A stretch of 64,000 bases of DNA from Blautia sp. XA-2221 (GCF_028767025.1 NZ_JAJQXX010000004.1:62001-126000), one strand, 5' to 3'; positions 26,074 to 35,388 are shown, counted from the stretch's first letter. Translations and numbers: made by a program. Notes: generated from the letters alone by a model not told the origin.

Positions 26074-27141
26074 TTATTCTGACTGACGGCTCTGTATCTC
26101 ACTTACATTTTCAGCTGTTACTTTCTGATAGGGAAGGCGAATATATTTTCCATCCTGAAGTACATACTCAGAACTGAGATCCCTTTTCAGAATAACAGAG
26201 CCTGCCAGTTCCAGCATTCCGCGTGCCTGTCCTCTTGCATCATTCAGAACAGTACCAAGAAGTTCCCCCTTTTCTACTGCTTTCATACCAACTTCTGTTC
26301 CGTCAACTCCCAGAATCACAGGCCAGTTATCTGACTGGCTGTCCATTCCACGGGCTTTGAGAGCATCAGCCGCCCCCAGAGCCATATCGTCATTATTGGC
26401 AAGTATCACTTCTATTTCAGCTCCATAAGAATTAAGAAACGGTGTCATTTTATTCGATGCCTGATCTCTGTTCCAGTTGGCAATCTCATCTGCAAGTTTT
26501 TCTACTGTGTATCCGCTTTCTGTAATCTCATTGATCACCGACATACTGCGTACCATGGAATCATTATGTCCCGCCTCTCCTTCCAGCATAATATACTGAA
26601 GAATACCGTCTCCATTTCTGTCAATTGATGCAAAATCCTGATCGCATTGTTCTACCAGAATTTCTCCCTGAAGCCGTCCGGATTCAAAAGCATCTGCGCC
26701 TACATAATACAGTCTGTCCCAGCGTTCCAGATCTTCTTCCACAAGTTCTCTGTTAAAAAAGATTACCGGAACGTTATTATTTTTTGCTTTTTCAATAATA
26801 ATAGAGGCATCCGTTCTGTCAACCAGATTAATACAGGCAAGATCACATCCTTCTTCAATAAAGGCTTCCATCTGATCGTTCTGAGTAAACTGACTATGAT
26901 CTGCATTCTGAATATCCAGGGTAATGGAAATTCCCCAGTCCTTTTCTTTTTCTCTGACATAGGACTGAAGCTGGGAAATGATTTCTGACATAAATGTATC
27001 ATATTGATCGTACACACTGACACCGATTTTTATGCTCCTGGGTTGTGTTTCTGCAGTCTTTTTCTGTTCTGAACATCCGCTTAGAATCACTGCCATACAA
27101 CACATTCCTGCCAGGATCCAGGTCTTTTTCTTTCTGCTCAC
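26074..27141 (-). CDS. Galactose/glucose-binding lipoprotein (MglB-like)
   Basis: 355 residues from the GTG at 27141, which has GGAGGAGGAAGGG upstream; the in-frame ATG at 27201 lies inside the previous gene and has no site. A lipoprotein signal follows the basic start, with lipobox LSGC. The mature part is a periplasmic-binding fold: IKIGVSVYDQYDTFMSEI, FFNRE, YVGADAFESGRLQGE, a calcium loop DRNGDGILQ as in MglB, and ILANNDDMALGAADALK. The ligand is probably an aldohexose. It is the last gene after YesN, LytS and another binding protein. No ABC ATPase or permease gene follows, so it may serve sensing rather than transport, or feed a transporter elsewhere. Confidence 0.88.
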   Translation of the reverse strand: MSRKKKTWILAGMCCMAVILSGCSEQKKTAETQPRSIKIGVSVYDQYDTFMSEIISQLQSYVREKEKDWGISITLDIQNADHSQFTQNDQMEAFIEEGCDLACINLVDRTDASIIIEKAKNNNVPVIFFNRELVEEDLERWDRLYYVGADAFESGRLQGEILVEQCDQDFASIDRNGDGILQYIMLEGEAGHNDSMVRSMSVINEITESGYTVEKLADEIANWNRDQASNKMTPFLNSYGAEIEVILANNDDMALGAADALKARGMDSQSDNWPVILGVDGTEVGMKAVEKGELLGTVLNDARGQARGMLELAGSVILKRDLSSEYVLQDGKYIRLPYQKVTAENVSEIQSRQSE

Positions 27142-27160
27142 TTTCCCTTCCTCCTCCGGA

Positions 27161-28123
27161 TCAGATATCCGAGAACAGCAAACGTTCATTTTCATCTTCA
27201 TACAGAGATTCCTTTGTAACTGTTCTGTATCTGATGCTGGTATTTTTTTCTATCCATTCTTTTTTCTTATTTTTTACCAGGCAGGTCAGCCCCTGATATC
27301 CCATATTAAATTCATTCTGATAAACCAGCAGGGAAATATCTTCATTATCCAGGGCATTTACCGTCTGAGCTGTATTTCCTACCCCGTATATTTTACAGAT
27401 ATCCCCATTTTTTCTCCTGATCTGACCACTCTCTTTCCACAATGCTGCTGCCCGTTCCGTTGTACTTTTATCCAGCGTTATCAGATAAGGGATCTGCTCA
27501 AAAAGCCCGGCACTGAAATCTCCGCTTAGACTGCTTATCAGGACATTCTGGTCTGCGTGCTCCAGCGTATCTTTGATTCCTTTATAGCGCAGGCTTACAC
27601 TGTCCCGCTCCATATTTTCTGTTATGATTGTCACCTTCCCGGATGTTCCTGTCTGTTCCATATCCTGAAGAACAGCCTCCCCCAGAGCCTTTCCCATAGC
27701 ATAATCATCCGAACGGATCACAGGATAAGAATCTCCTGCTCCTGTTTCCACAAAAATGATCGGAACGGAGATCAGCATCTTTTCCATGGCTTTCTGAATC
27801 CCCTCGCTGTTTACTGCAGCCATTAAAATACCGGAGCTTTTCTCACGGATTTCTTTGTTCACTGCCTTTATCTGATCTTCTGCCGTATCATTTTCTGAAA
27901 GATAAATATAATTTACATCTACCTTCAGATCTTTTTCCGCCTGCATGATTCCCTGAATAAGAGTTCCCCACTCATCTTCTGTTTCCTGATAAAGAATCAC
28001 GGAATAAACAGACGGAATCTCCTTTTTTCGGACAAAAACCCCATAGTAGTACAAACCTCCCAGAGTGATCACAGCCACCAGAAGGATCGCCAGACTTTTC
28101 CACTGAAACCTTTTCTTTTTCAT
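27161..28123 (-). CDS. Membrane-anchored periplasmic-binding protein, likely a sensor subunit
   Basis: 320 residues. A single uncleaved-looking membrane segment (about residues 8-29, followed by VRKKE) and no lipobox. The rest is a type I binding fold: VYSVILYQETEDEWGTLIQGIMQAEKDL, GILMAAVNSEGIQKAM, VPIIFVETGAG, IRSDDYAMGKALGEAVL and VYQNEFNMGYQGL. It overlaps the kinase gene by four bases, so it is made with it. In Clostridium, the xylose-binding protein XylFII works in this way with LytS and YesN as a three-component sensor; this protein is placed like XylFII. The ligand is unknown. Confidence 0.8.
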   Translation of the reverse strand: MKKKRFQWKSLAILLVAVITLGGLYYYGVFVRKKEIPSVYSVILYQETEDEWGTLIQGIMQAEKDLKVDVNYIYLSENDTAEDQIKAVNKEIREKSSGILMAAVNSEGIQKAMEKMLISVPIIFVETGAGDSYPVIRSDDYAMGKALGEAVLQDMEQTGTSGKVTIITENMERDSVSLRYKGIKDTLEHADQNVLISSLSGDFSAGLFEQIPYLITLDKSTTERAAALWKESGQIRRKNGDICKIYGVGNTAQTVNALDNEDISLLVYQNEFNMGYQGLTCLVKNKKKEWIEKNTSIRYRTVTKESLYEDENERLLFSDI

Positions 28124-29922
28124 TGTCTGTCCTCCTTTTGCATACCGGAAGCTTCTTCTGTTTTCGGAAGATGGATACGCACAGTTGTTCCTTCATCCGG
28201 TTCACTTTCAATCTCCAGTCCATACTCAACTCCAAAATAAAGCTGAATACGCTGATGCACATTTTTCAGCCCGATCCCTGATCCTCTGCTTCGGGTTTCC
28301 GATTTTTCTGTCAGAAGTCCGGCAACCTGTTCTTCCGGCATTCCCGGACCATTATCCTCAACTTCTATAAAAAGATCCTGATCTTTTGTATAAGCTCTGA
28401 TATAAATTTCTCCCTCGCCATCCATATATTCCATTCCATAATAGATCGCATTTTCGATCAGAGGCTGAATGATCAATTTAATTGTTCTGTACTTTTCAAT
28501 GCCTTCTTCAACCTCAAAAAAAGAAGTAAATTTATTCTTGTATCTGTACTTCTGTATATCCAGATAACTTCCTGCATGCTGAAGTTCTTCCCCGACTGTA
28601 ATGATATTTCTTCCTCTGGAAAGACTGATGCGGAACAGTTTCCCTAGAGCATGTACCATAAATACAGCGTCCTGATAACGTTCACTTTCTATCATCCACA
28701 TAATCGAATCCAGCGTATTATAAAGAAAATGAGGATTGATCTGGGACTGAAGAGCATCCAGCTCACTTTTTCTCTTTTCTTCCTGCTCTTTTACAATATC
28801 ATCCGTCAGTTTCCGAAGCTGATCTACCATAGACCGGATGGTATTTCCCAGATGCTGGATTTCCGAAGAACCTCCGATATAAATTTCAGGTTTCTGGTCC
28901 ACCCCAATGGCTTTCAGCGAATTTTCCAGTTTTTTCAGAGGTTTCACGATTCTTACAGCTACAAACTGATTGGCAAATATCATCAGGCATACTGACAGAA
29001 TAATAATGATCACAGTCATGATCTCCGTTCTGTTAAAATCCTGAAACAGCCTGTCTGCAGGTGTCACACTGACAATTTTCCAACCGGTATACCCCACTGT
29101 TTTTACCACAACTGTCCGGTCTTCACCCTGAAAGTTTTCTTCATATACACCGTCCTCATAGTGGCTGGCTGCCTTGTTGTTTTCTTTCAGCATATTGGAA
29201 AAAATAAGGTTCTGTTTCGGATGATAAATGATCTCACCGTCACTGTTAATAAGATAAACGTATCCCATATCCTGGCTGTTAATCTCTGTAAAAAGCTGAC
29301 GTATGCCACTGAAATTCATATCAACCAGCAGAATTCCACCGGACATTTTTCCCTCTGTGGTAAGTTCAACTCCCCTGCTTAAAGACACTACCCAGTAATA
29401 ACGTCCGTTGCTGTTTTCAAAAATATTCTGCACATGAAGCTCTGAAAAATGGAGATTTTCCATTTTATTCTGAGCGCTGGTAAACCAGCTCTGCTGTGTG
29501 ACGTCCACATTGTTTTTTACATTTCCTACCGGCGCCGCTCCCAGAAGTTCACCTTTTTCTGAAAAACAGGCAACGCTTACCAGACTGTCTTTGTTTACCT
29601 CATAAAGAAGGTTAAGCTCCTGAGAAATATCATCTTTGCTCATGTCTACCTTTTTGATCACATTATAGTACATGGCGTCAGAAATACGCATCATGCTCCG
29701 GAGATAATTATTCAGATTGATTTCAACCTGATTCACAAGCTGCCGGGTATCATTCAGCATCATTTCTTTTGCCGCCCTGCCATAGCTCTGATAGAGAAAA
29801 ACGCCGATAAATACCATTCCGATCAGGGCGACTAAAGTAAAAGAAGCTGAGATCACAAACTGCAGATCCCGCCTTTTTATATAGTCGGTGATCTGATTCC
29901 ATTTATTTTTTATGTACTTCAT
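28120..29922 (-). CDS. LytS-type sensor histidine kinase with extracytoplasmic Cache sensor
   Basis: 600 residues. Membrane segments at about 22-44 and 300-322 enclose a dCache-like sensor (VACFSEKGELLGAAPVG, YYWVVSLSRGVE, GYVYLINSDGEIIYHP). A HAMP linker follows (about 320-375), then a His_kinase domain with the phospho-histidine in SQINPHFLYNTLDSIMWM near residue 395, and a C-terminal ATPase with LIENAIYYGMEYMDGEG and GSGIGLKNVHQRIQLYFG. It pairs with the YesN-type regulator 21 bases upstream and is followed, with a four-base overlap, by a binding protein that may present the sugar signal. Confidence 0.92.
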   Translation of the reverse strand: MKYIKNKWNQITDYIKRRDLQFVISASFTLVALIGMVFIGVFLYQSYGRAAKEMMLNDTRQLVNQVEINLNNYLRSMMRISDAMYYNVIKKVDMSKDDISQELNLLYEVNKDSLVSVACFSEKGELLGAAPVGNVKNNVDVTQQSWFTSAQNKMENLHFSELHVQNIFENSNGRYYWVVSLSRGVELTTEGKMSGGILLVDMNFSGIRQLFTEINSQDMGYVYLINSDGEIIYHPKQNLIFSNMLKENNKAASHYEDGVYEENFQGEDRTVVVKTVGYTGWKIVSVTPADRLFQDFNRTEIMTVIIIILSVCLMIFANQFVAVRIVKPLKKLENSLKAIGVDQKPEIYIGGSSEIQHLGNTIRSMVDQLRKLTDDIVKEQEEKRKSELDALQSQINPHFLYNTLDSIMWMIESERYQDAVFMVHALGKLFRISLSRGRNIITVGEELQHAGSYLDIQKYRYKNKFTSFFEVEEGIEKYRTIKLIIQPLIENAIYYGMEYMDGEGEIYIRAYTKDQDLFIEVEDNGPGMPEEQVAGLLTEKSETRSRGSGIGLKNVHQRIQLYFGVEYGLEIESEPDEGTTVRIHLPKTEEASGMQKEDRQ

Positions 29923-29943
29923 AAACCGATAACTCTTTTAATC

Positions 29944-31557
29944 TTAATCTGTATTTTTCTCTTTCGCAAACATCTCTGCCCTGTATTTCGACGGAGAGAT
30001 CCCATACTGTTTTTTAAATACATAGCTGAAATAATTAGGCTCCATATAGCCCACTCTGGACGCAATAATATATGTTTTATCCTCTGTTGTACGCAGAAGT
30101 TCCAGAGCATGCTCCAGACGTATTTTCGTCAGATATGCTACAAAGCTCATGCCCACTTCTCTTTTAAATATTGTGGAAAAATAAGCAGCGCTTACATTCA
30201 GACAGCGACACAGACTGTCTGCTGAAAGGTCGTTTTCTTTATAATGCTCCTCAATATATGCTCTGGCTCTCTCCGTCAGCCGCGCCGCGGAATCCCGCCT
30301 TTCATGTCGCAGCATATGGCGCAGACCGGTACACACTTCCTGAAGCCATCCTTCCAGTTCCTCAACAGTAATCATCCGGTAAAGTTCCTGCCATGAACCT
30401 GCATGTTCGCCAAAAATCTGATTTGGATGAAGCTTATATGCCCGTCCGATCTTCATAAGTTCAGACAGAAGCTCCATAAAAAAAAGCTGATACTGTCCCG
30501 GCGAAATCGGTCCTTTCCGGATACTGTCCATAATCTGTGTAATAGCCGCATTTGTCTCATCTCTGTTTCCCAGTTTAACTGCACGGACCAGATTCTGAAA
30601 CTCATATTCTGTAACAGGTATATTTTCTTCAGGACTGGGTTCAATATCATTGATATAAAGCACCTGACCGCTTCCCAGAATGCTTCTGTATTCCATGGCA
30701 TTTACTGCCTCTTCATAGGAAGTATGCAGAGCATCGGTATCTGCGCAGACCTGTCCCACAGCGGCTGTTACAGCAGACTTCAGAACACGAAATCCCATTT
30801 TACAGATCTGATCCAGATGATAGAGAACCTGATCGATTTCCTCTTTATCACCCAACATAAAAATAACAATCACCTGATCCAGAAAAGCAGTGCTGAAAAA
30901 ACGGAGTCTGTCATGAAGATAATCCTGAACCATATCCTTTAGGGATAACATAAACAGCTGTGGGGACTCTTCTCTTGAGTTCACATCCATATACAGTGTG
31001 GAAACCGCATAAAAAGGCGCATCCAGATGCATTTCATAAGTTTCTATCATCGTCCTGGCACGTTCTCCGGCAATCCGTCCTTCCAGAATCCCCATTACAA
31101 GCTGCTCCCGCATGGCAGGAAGACTTTTTCGGTAATACTCTGACAGCCTGTTCAGATTTCTGTACTCATCATACTCCTGATCCAGTTTTTTACGGACTTT
31201 TGAAAAAGCAGCTTCCATATCTCCTGCACTGATAGGTTTCAGAAGATATTCCTCTGCTTCCAGGTGAACAGCCTCCCTGGCAAACTCAAAATCATCAAAC
31301 CCCGAATAAATGATCACCTTCATATTCCGGTAACTCTGCTTCAGATTTTTGCACAGAGTCAGCCCGTCCATGTAAGGCATTTTAATGTCTGTCATAACTA
31401 CGTCTATATGAAGCTGCTCTGCCATTTCCAGGGCTTCCTGTCCGTTTTCTGCTGTTCCTGCCAGACAAAACCCCAGGGCTTCCCAGTCAATTTTTTTCTT
31501 CATTGCCTGAAGAACATCAGCCTCATCATCCACAAGCAAAACATTGTATAATTCCAT
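29944..31557 (-). CDS. YesN-type response regulator (receiver plus AraC DNA-binding domain)
   Basis: 537 residues. N-terminal receiver with LLVDDEADVLQAMKKKIDW, phospho-acceptor Asp57 in VVMTDIKMPYMDG and Lys in LLKPIS. A long central helical region follows (about 130-430). The C-terminal AraC-type double helix-turn-helix (about 435-535) has LSADSLCRCLNVSAAYFSTIFKREVGMSF and ASRVGYMEPNYFSYVFKKQYGISPSKYR. Such regulators activate sugar-uptake genes. No transporter genes adjoin, so its targets lie elsewhere or include its own operon. It is the first gene of the operon. Confidence 0.92.
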   Translation of the reverse strand: MELYNVLLVDDEADVLQAMKKKIDWEALGFCLAGTAENGQEALEMAEQLHIDVVMTDIKMPYMDGLTLCKNLKQSYRNMKVIIYSGFDDFEFAREAVHLEAEEYLLKPISAGDMEAAFSKVRKKLDQEYDEYRNLNRLSEYYRKSLPAMREQLVMGILEGRIAGERARTMIETYEMHLDAPFYAVSTLYMDVNSREESPQLFMLSLKDMVQDYLHDRLRFFSTAFLDQVIVIFMLGDKEEIDQVLYHLDQICKMGFRVLKSAVTAAVGQVCADTDALHTSYEEAVNAMEYRSILGSGQVLYINDIEPSPEENIPVTEYEFQNLVRAVKLGNRDETNAAITQIMDSIRKGPISPGQYQLFFMELLSELMKIGRAYKLHPNQIFGEHAGSWQELYRMITVEELEGWLQEVCTGLRHMLRHERRDSAARLTERARAYIEEHYKENDLSADSLCRCLNVSAAYFSTIFKREVGMSFVAYLTKIRLEHALELLRTTEDKTYIIASRVGYMEPNYFSYVFKKQYGISPSKYRAEMFAKEKNTD

Positions 31558-31569
31558 AAGATTTCCTCC

Positions 31570-31620
31570 CCATTATAAAAAATATTATACCATGGGAATC
31601 CTGTTTTATAAACGGATTTT
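31570..31620 (-). promoter_or_regulatory. Candidate promoter of the sensor operon
   Basis: On the minus strand TATAAT is preceded by TGG, an extended -10, with TTTATA 17 bases upstream. It lies about 30 bases before the response regulator start. Confidence 0.5.
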
Positions 31621-31622
31621 TG

Positions 31623-31648
31623 AATACAGAAAAATCTCTTTCTGTATT
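31623..31648. repeat. Inverted repeat upstream of the sensor operon
   Basis: Ten-base arms AATACAGAAA and TTTCTGTATT with a six-base centre, followed by T's on the plus strand. It could be an operator or a small terminator; no plus-strand gene ends here. Confidence 0.45.
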
Positions 31649-31729
31649 TTTTCACCTTAAAAACGCACAAATTCTCTCCTTCGTTTTTGTATCTTTTTTA
31701 CAAAAATTTAAAATATATTTTTTCAAATA

Positions 31730-31758
31730 TTGACAAAAAATCACTTAAAATCTATAAT
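31730..31758 (+). promoter_or_regulatory. Consensus sigma-A promoter of the PLP enzyme/antiporter operon
   Basis: Perfect TTGACA (31730-31735), 17-base spacer and perfect TATAAT (31753-31758). So strong a promoter is normally held by a repressor; a dyad lies just downstream. Confidence 0.9.
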
Positions 31759-31771
31759 GCACTTATAAATC

Positions 31772-31788
31772 GGTTCAACCAATGAACC
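31772..31788. promoter_or_regulatory. Operator dyad just after the promoter
   Basis: GGTTCAACCAATGAACC, a perfect 6-5-6 palindrome beginning 14 bases after the -10 box, where a repressor would block transcription. The GntR protein encoded at 34664 is a candidate ligand. Confidence 0.6.
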
Positions 31789-31811
31789 AGTACGCCAAAG
31801 GAGGAAGCACA

Positions 31812-32978
31812 ATGACAGACAACCAGGATTTACTGGCAATGACCCATCTGGGAGAAGATCCCTCCAAATACATGAAGTCTGTAACACCCCCCATCTTTAT
31901 GAACTCTCTCCATGTATTTGACTCTGTGGATGACTATTTCTCTGTAGACATCTTTAAAGATGAATATTACTACGGAAGAGCGTCCAATCCAACTGTCACT
32001 ATTCTTGAAAAAAAGCTTGCCGCGCTGGAACACGGAACCAGAGCTGTTGTTTTTTCTGCTGGAATGGCTGCCTGCGCTGCAGCGATCCTCGCAGTATGCA
32101 AAACCGGAAGCCATGTGATCTGCATGAAAGCAAGCTATGGTCCTGTACAGCATCTTCTGAATGATTTTCTGAAAGAAAAAATGGAGATCAGCGTAACTTA
32201 TGTTGACGGAACTGATCTGAAAGATTTTGAAGATGCAATTCGTCCGGAAACAGATCTGATCATTCTGGAAAGCCCGTCCACCCTTATTTTTTCAGTTGTA
32301 GATCTTGAAGGTGTGGCAAAGCTTGCCCGGGCGCACGGCATCAAAACCTATATCGACAACACCTATTCCACACCGGTATTCCAGAAGCCCCTTGATATGG
32401 GGATCGACATTGTTATGCACACCATGACAAAATATATCGGCGGTCACAGCGATCTGATCGGCGGTGTTCTGATCTCCAAAGACGACGAGTTCATGAAAAA
32501 AATCATGGTTCAGAGAGACTGGTTCGGAGGTGTTCTTGGACCTATGGAAGCATGGCTTGCCATCCGCGGTCTGCGTACACTGGATGTGAGAATGCAAAGA
32601 CATTATGAAACTGCTATGAAGGTAGCTGAATTCCTGGAGGATCATCCTAAAGTAAAACATGTATATTACACAGGATTAAAATCTCATCCTCAGTATGAAC
32701 TTGCACGTAAGCAGCAAAAAGGGGAATGCGGTCTGATGAGTATTGAAATCGACGGCTCTGCAGAAGATACCGCAAGATTTGTGGACAGCCTGAAGATCTT
32801 TGAGCGCGGCTGTTCCTGGGGCGGCTTTGAAAGTCTTGCCATTGCCTACACCTATAACTGGAGTGAAGAAGAACAGGCTTTCCATAACCTGAGCAGAAGC
32901 ATTGTCAGACTTCACTGCGGTCTGGAAGGAGCCGAAAATCTCATTGCAGATCTTTCACAGGCTCTTGATAAAATCTGA
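31812..32978 (+). CDS. PLP-dependent Cys/Met metabolism enzyme (gamma-lyase or cystathionine type)
   Basis: 388 residues from the ATG at 31812, which has a perfect AAAGGAGG; the earlier in-frame ATG lies in the dyad. Fold type I: substrate/PLP residues YYGRASNPTVTILEKKLAALE, SAGMAACAAAILAV, ILESPSTLIFSVVDLEGVAKLA, the aspartate in YIDNTYSTP and the PLP lysine in MTKYIGGHSDLIGG. It belongs with cystathionine gamma-synthase/lyase and methionine gamma-lyase. It is followed by an NhaC-type antiporter after 16 bases, which suggests degradation or exchange of a sulfur amino acid, with ketoacid or ammonia release. The exact substrate is not determined. Confidence 0.88.
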   Translation: MTDNQDLLAMTHLGEDPSKYMKSVTPPIFMNSLHVFDSVDDYFSVDIFKDEYYYGRASNPTVTILEKKLAALEHGTRAVVFSAGMAACAAAILAVCKTGSHVICMKASYGPVQHLLNDFLKEKMEISVTYVDGTDLKDFEDAIRPETDLIILESPSTLIFSVVDLEGVAKLARAHGIKTYIDNTYSTPVFQKPLDMGIDIVMHTMTKYIGGHSDLIGGVLISKDDEFMKKIMVQRDWFGGVLGPMEAWLAIRGLRTLDVRMQRHYETAMKVAEFLEDHPKVKHVYYTGLKSHPQYELARKQQKGECGLMSIEIDGSAEDTARFVDSLKIFERGCSWGGFESLAIAYTYNWSEEEQAFHNLSRSIVRLHCGLEGAENLIADLSQALDKI

Positions 32979-32994
32979 TTGAAAGGACTTAATC

Positions 32995-34479
32995 ATGGAA
33001 GAAAATATCAACAAAAAAACCAAAAAGACACCGGGACTAGGACTTGCGCTCCTTCCTCTGGTATTCATGTTTGCAGTATTGTTTTTGGGGCTGATCATCT
33101 TCAGCATAGACATTAAGATCCTGCTTCTTATCTGTGCAGCTTTTACCATTGTTTTATGTCTGTTTCTGGGATACACCTGGAAGGATGTGGAAAACGAGAT
33201 CGTAGATAAGCTGGCAAAGGCTTTTCCTGCTATCATGATTCTGATCACTGTAGGTCTGATGATCGGCGCATGGATCGTCAGCGGAACCATTCCGTTCCTT
33301 GTTTATATCGGACTTCAGATCATTAACCCGAAATTTATCATTGTAACCTCTTTCCTTGTGACAGTAATTCTTTCTGTCAGCACAGGAACCTCCTGGGGCG
33401 CTGCCGGAACTGTAGGCGCAGCTCTCATGAGTGTGGCAGCCGGCATGGGCGCTCCTCTTCCGGCGGTTGCAGGCGCAATCGTTGCAGGAGCTTATTTCGG
33501 AGATAAAATGTCTCCTCTTTCTGACAGCACCAATATGTCCGCAATTGCCAGCGGAACAAACCTTTACAAGCACATCGGGCATATGTTTTACACAACAATC
33601 CCCGGTTTTGTCATCAGCTGCGTAGTTTATGTGATTGCCGGAATTTCTTTTGCCGGAAGCGGAGAGATTTCACAGGTTGACTCTATCATCACTACTCTGG
33701 CAGAGCTTTTTGACCTGAGTATGCCGGTAGGCCTTCTGCTGCTTGTACCGCCTGTTATTGTTGTTGCAGGTTCCCTTTTAAAGAAGCCTACCATTCCTGT
33801 TATGATGATCTCCTCTGCTGTGGCAGTAGTAATCGCAATGACTGTTCAGGATTTTTCCTTCCAGACCTGCGCAACCAGTATGGTAAGCGGATTTAAAATG
33901 GAAATGTTTACAGATCCGTCTCTGAATCTCGCAGGAATTGTCCAGGAAGTTCCCAACCTGCTCCAGAGAGGTGGTATGACTTCCATGATGAACACAGCGC
34001 TGATGGCATTCTGTGCTTTTGGGTTTATCGGAGCGCTTACTGTTTCCGGATGTCTGGATGTGATCCTCAGCCACATCATGAAGCACATTCATGGTACCGG
34101 ACAGCTGATTACTGTTACTGCTCTTCTGGGTGTGATCATCATCACTGTCATCGGAGAGGCATCTGTTACCTTCCTGATGATCGGAGGACTGTTCCAGGCA
34201 GAATATATTAAACGCGGTCTTGAAACAAAAAACCTTTCCCGTACACTGGAAGACAGTATCACAGTTGTGGAACCTCTTGTTCCCTGGTCACTGGCAGGCG
34301 TTTACATGACTTCCACTCTGGGAGTTCCTACCGCTCAGTATGCTCCATGGGCATGTCTTTGCTACACAGGCGTTATTTTTGCCATTATCTGGGGCTTTAC
34401 CGGATTTGGTATTGCCAAAATTAAAAAGGGCGGAGATAACTATGACGAGTATGTAAAACTCACAGGAAAAGAATTATAA
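32995..34479 (+). CDS. nhaC: NhaC-family Na+/H+ antiporter-type transporter
   Basis: 494 residues with about 11-12 hydrophobic segments. The family signature is GTSWGAAGTVGAALMSVAAGMG and AGAYFGDKMSPLSDSTNMSA, followed by HIGHMFYTTIPG. NhaC members exchange sodium for protons; several relatives instead exchange organic or amino acids. The link to a PLP sulfur-amino-acid enzyme in the same transcript makes amino-acid or product exchange a fair alternative. A ribosome site GAAAGGA stands before the ATG. A terminator follows. Confidence 0.88.
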   Translation: MEENINKKTKKTPGLGLALLPLVFMFAVLFLGLIIFSIDIKILLLICAAFTIVLCLFLGYTWKDVENEIVDKLAKAFPAIMILITVGLMIGAWIVSGTIPFLVYIGLQIINPKFIIVTSFLVTVILSVSTGTSWGAAGTVGAALMSVAAGMGAPLPAVAGAIVAGAYFGDKMSPLSDSTNMSAIASGTNLYKHIGHMFYTTIPGFVISCVVYVIAGISFAGSGEISQVDSIITTLAELFDLSMPVGLLLLVPPVIVVAGSLLKKPTIPVMMISSAVAVVIAMTVQDFSFQTCATSMVSGFKMEMFTDPSLNLAGIVQEVPNLLQRGGMTSMMNTALMAFCAFGFIGALTVSGCLDVILSHIMKHIHGTGQLITVTALLGVIIITVIGEASVTFLMIGGLFQAEYIKRGLETKNLSRTLEDSITVVEPLVPWSLAGVYMTSTLGVPTAQYAPWACLCYTGVIFAIIWGFTGFGIAKIKKGGDNYDEYVKLTGKEL

Positions 34480-34483
34480 AGCA

Positions 34484-34532
34484 AACAGACAGGAATCCGG
34501 ACTGATATCAGCTCCGGTCCTGTCTGTTTTTA
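34484..34532 (+). terminator. Terminator of the PLP enzyme/antiporter operon
   Basis: AACAGACAGGA pairs with TCCTGTCTGTT, with CCGGA/TCCGG pairing inside, then a T-run. Confidence 0.88.
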
Positions 34533-34663
34533 TAAACGGATGTTTTTTGCTCTTTGTCAGAAATTGAAATAAAATATTTTTGAGAAACATCATAACTCTG
34601 TTCCGGCAAATGAGCCCATCCAAAGCTAACGGACTTTCTGTTCATCCTCCTGTGCAGCTCTTT

Positions 34664-35362
34664 CTATCTGGAATTATTGATAAGAGCAAATCCATGCTCC
34701 AGAATCTCATCAATAGCAGCCAGAGCCGCCGCGGAGTTAGAATTAAAAATTGCTTCTGCCAGATGAAAATGCTGCGGGATCGTTGCAAGCCACACAGAGT
34801 CATTTTCGCCATCCGCATTCTCCCGCTGTACAAAACGCGTGTCGCGGATTCCCTGGATCACCTGATGTACGGCTTTGTTTCTTCCCATTTCATAAAGCTC
34901 TGTATGGAAACTGTAATCCAGCGTATGACTGTAAATATTACAGGAATACTTTTCCATAAGTTCTGATGCAATAGAAACCAGTTTCTGTTTTTCCTCTGGT
35001 GTTCCTCTGCTGATGGCATTCAGAACAGCCTGATGATCCAGGATCGTCTGAAGCTCCTGAAGCTCTTCTGTTGTACATTCTGTTAAACGCACAGAAATAG
35101 CGCTGTGTTCTCCATACGGATCTTTTACAAAAACTCCGCTTCCTGTTTTTACATAAATAAGCCCTCTGTCCTCCAGAATACGCAGACCTTCTCTGACCGA
35201 ATTGCGGCTTGTCTGAAGCATTGCCGCCATATCTCTTTCAGATGGAAGCTTATCATCCGGCTGCAGATTGTTCATTTTTATATAACTGTAAACAGCGTCA
35301 GAAATTTTAAGATAAAGCGAATCCTTTTCAACGGGTTTCAATAAAGTATCATTTTTTTTCAT
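34664..35362 (-). CDS. GntR-family (FadR-type) transcriptional regulator
   Basis: 232 residues. Winged helix at about 15-85 with DKLPSERDMAAMLQTSRNSVREGLRILEDRGLI and GSGVFV. The C-terminal FCD ligand domain (about 100-225) has histidines in HTELYEMG and HFHLAEAI typical of its metal/carboxylate site. Such regulators respond to small organic acids or amino acids. It is convergent with the antiporter operon and probably cotranscribed with the binding-protein gene upstream (26-base gap, own AGAGGAG site). It may bind the dyad at 31772. Confidence 0.92.
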   Translation of the reverse strand: MKKNDTLLKPVEKDSLYLKISDAVYSYIKMNNLQPDDKLPSERDMAAMLQTSRNSVREGLRILEDRGLIYVKTGSGVFVKDPYGEHSAISVRLTECTTEELQELQTILDHQAVLNAISRGTPEEKQKLVSIASELMEKYSCNIYSHTLDYSFHTELYEMGRNKAVHQVIQGIRDTRFVQRENADGENDSVWLATIPQHFHLAEAIFNSNSAAALAAIDEILEHGFALINNSR

Positions 35363-35388
35363 ATTCTCCTCTTTTTCGCCTGATTATA

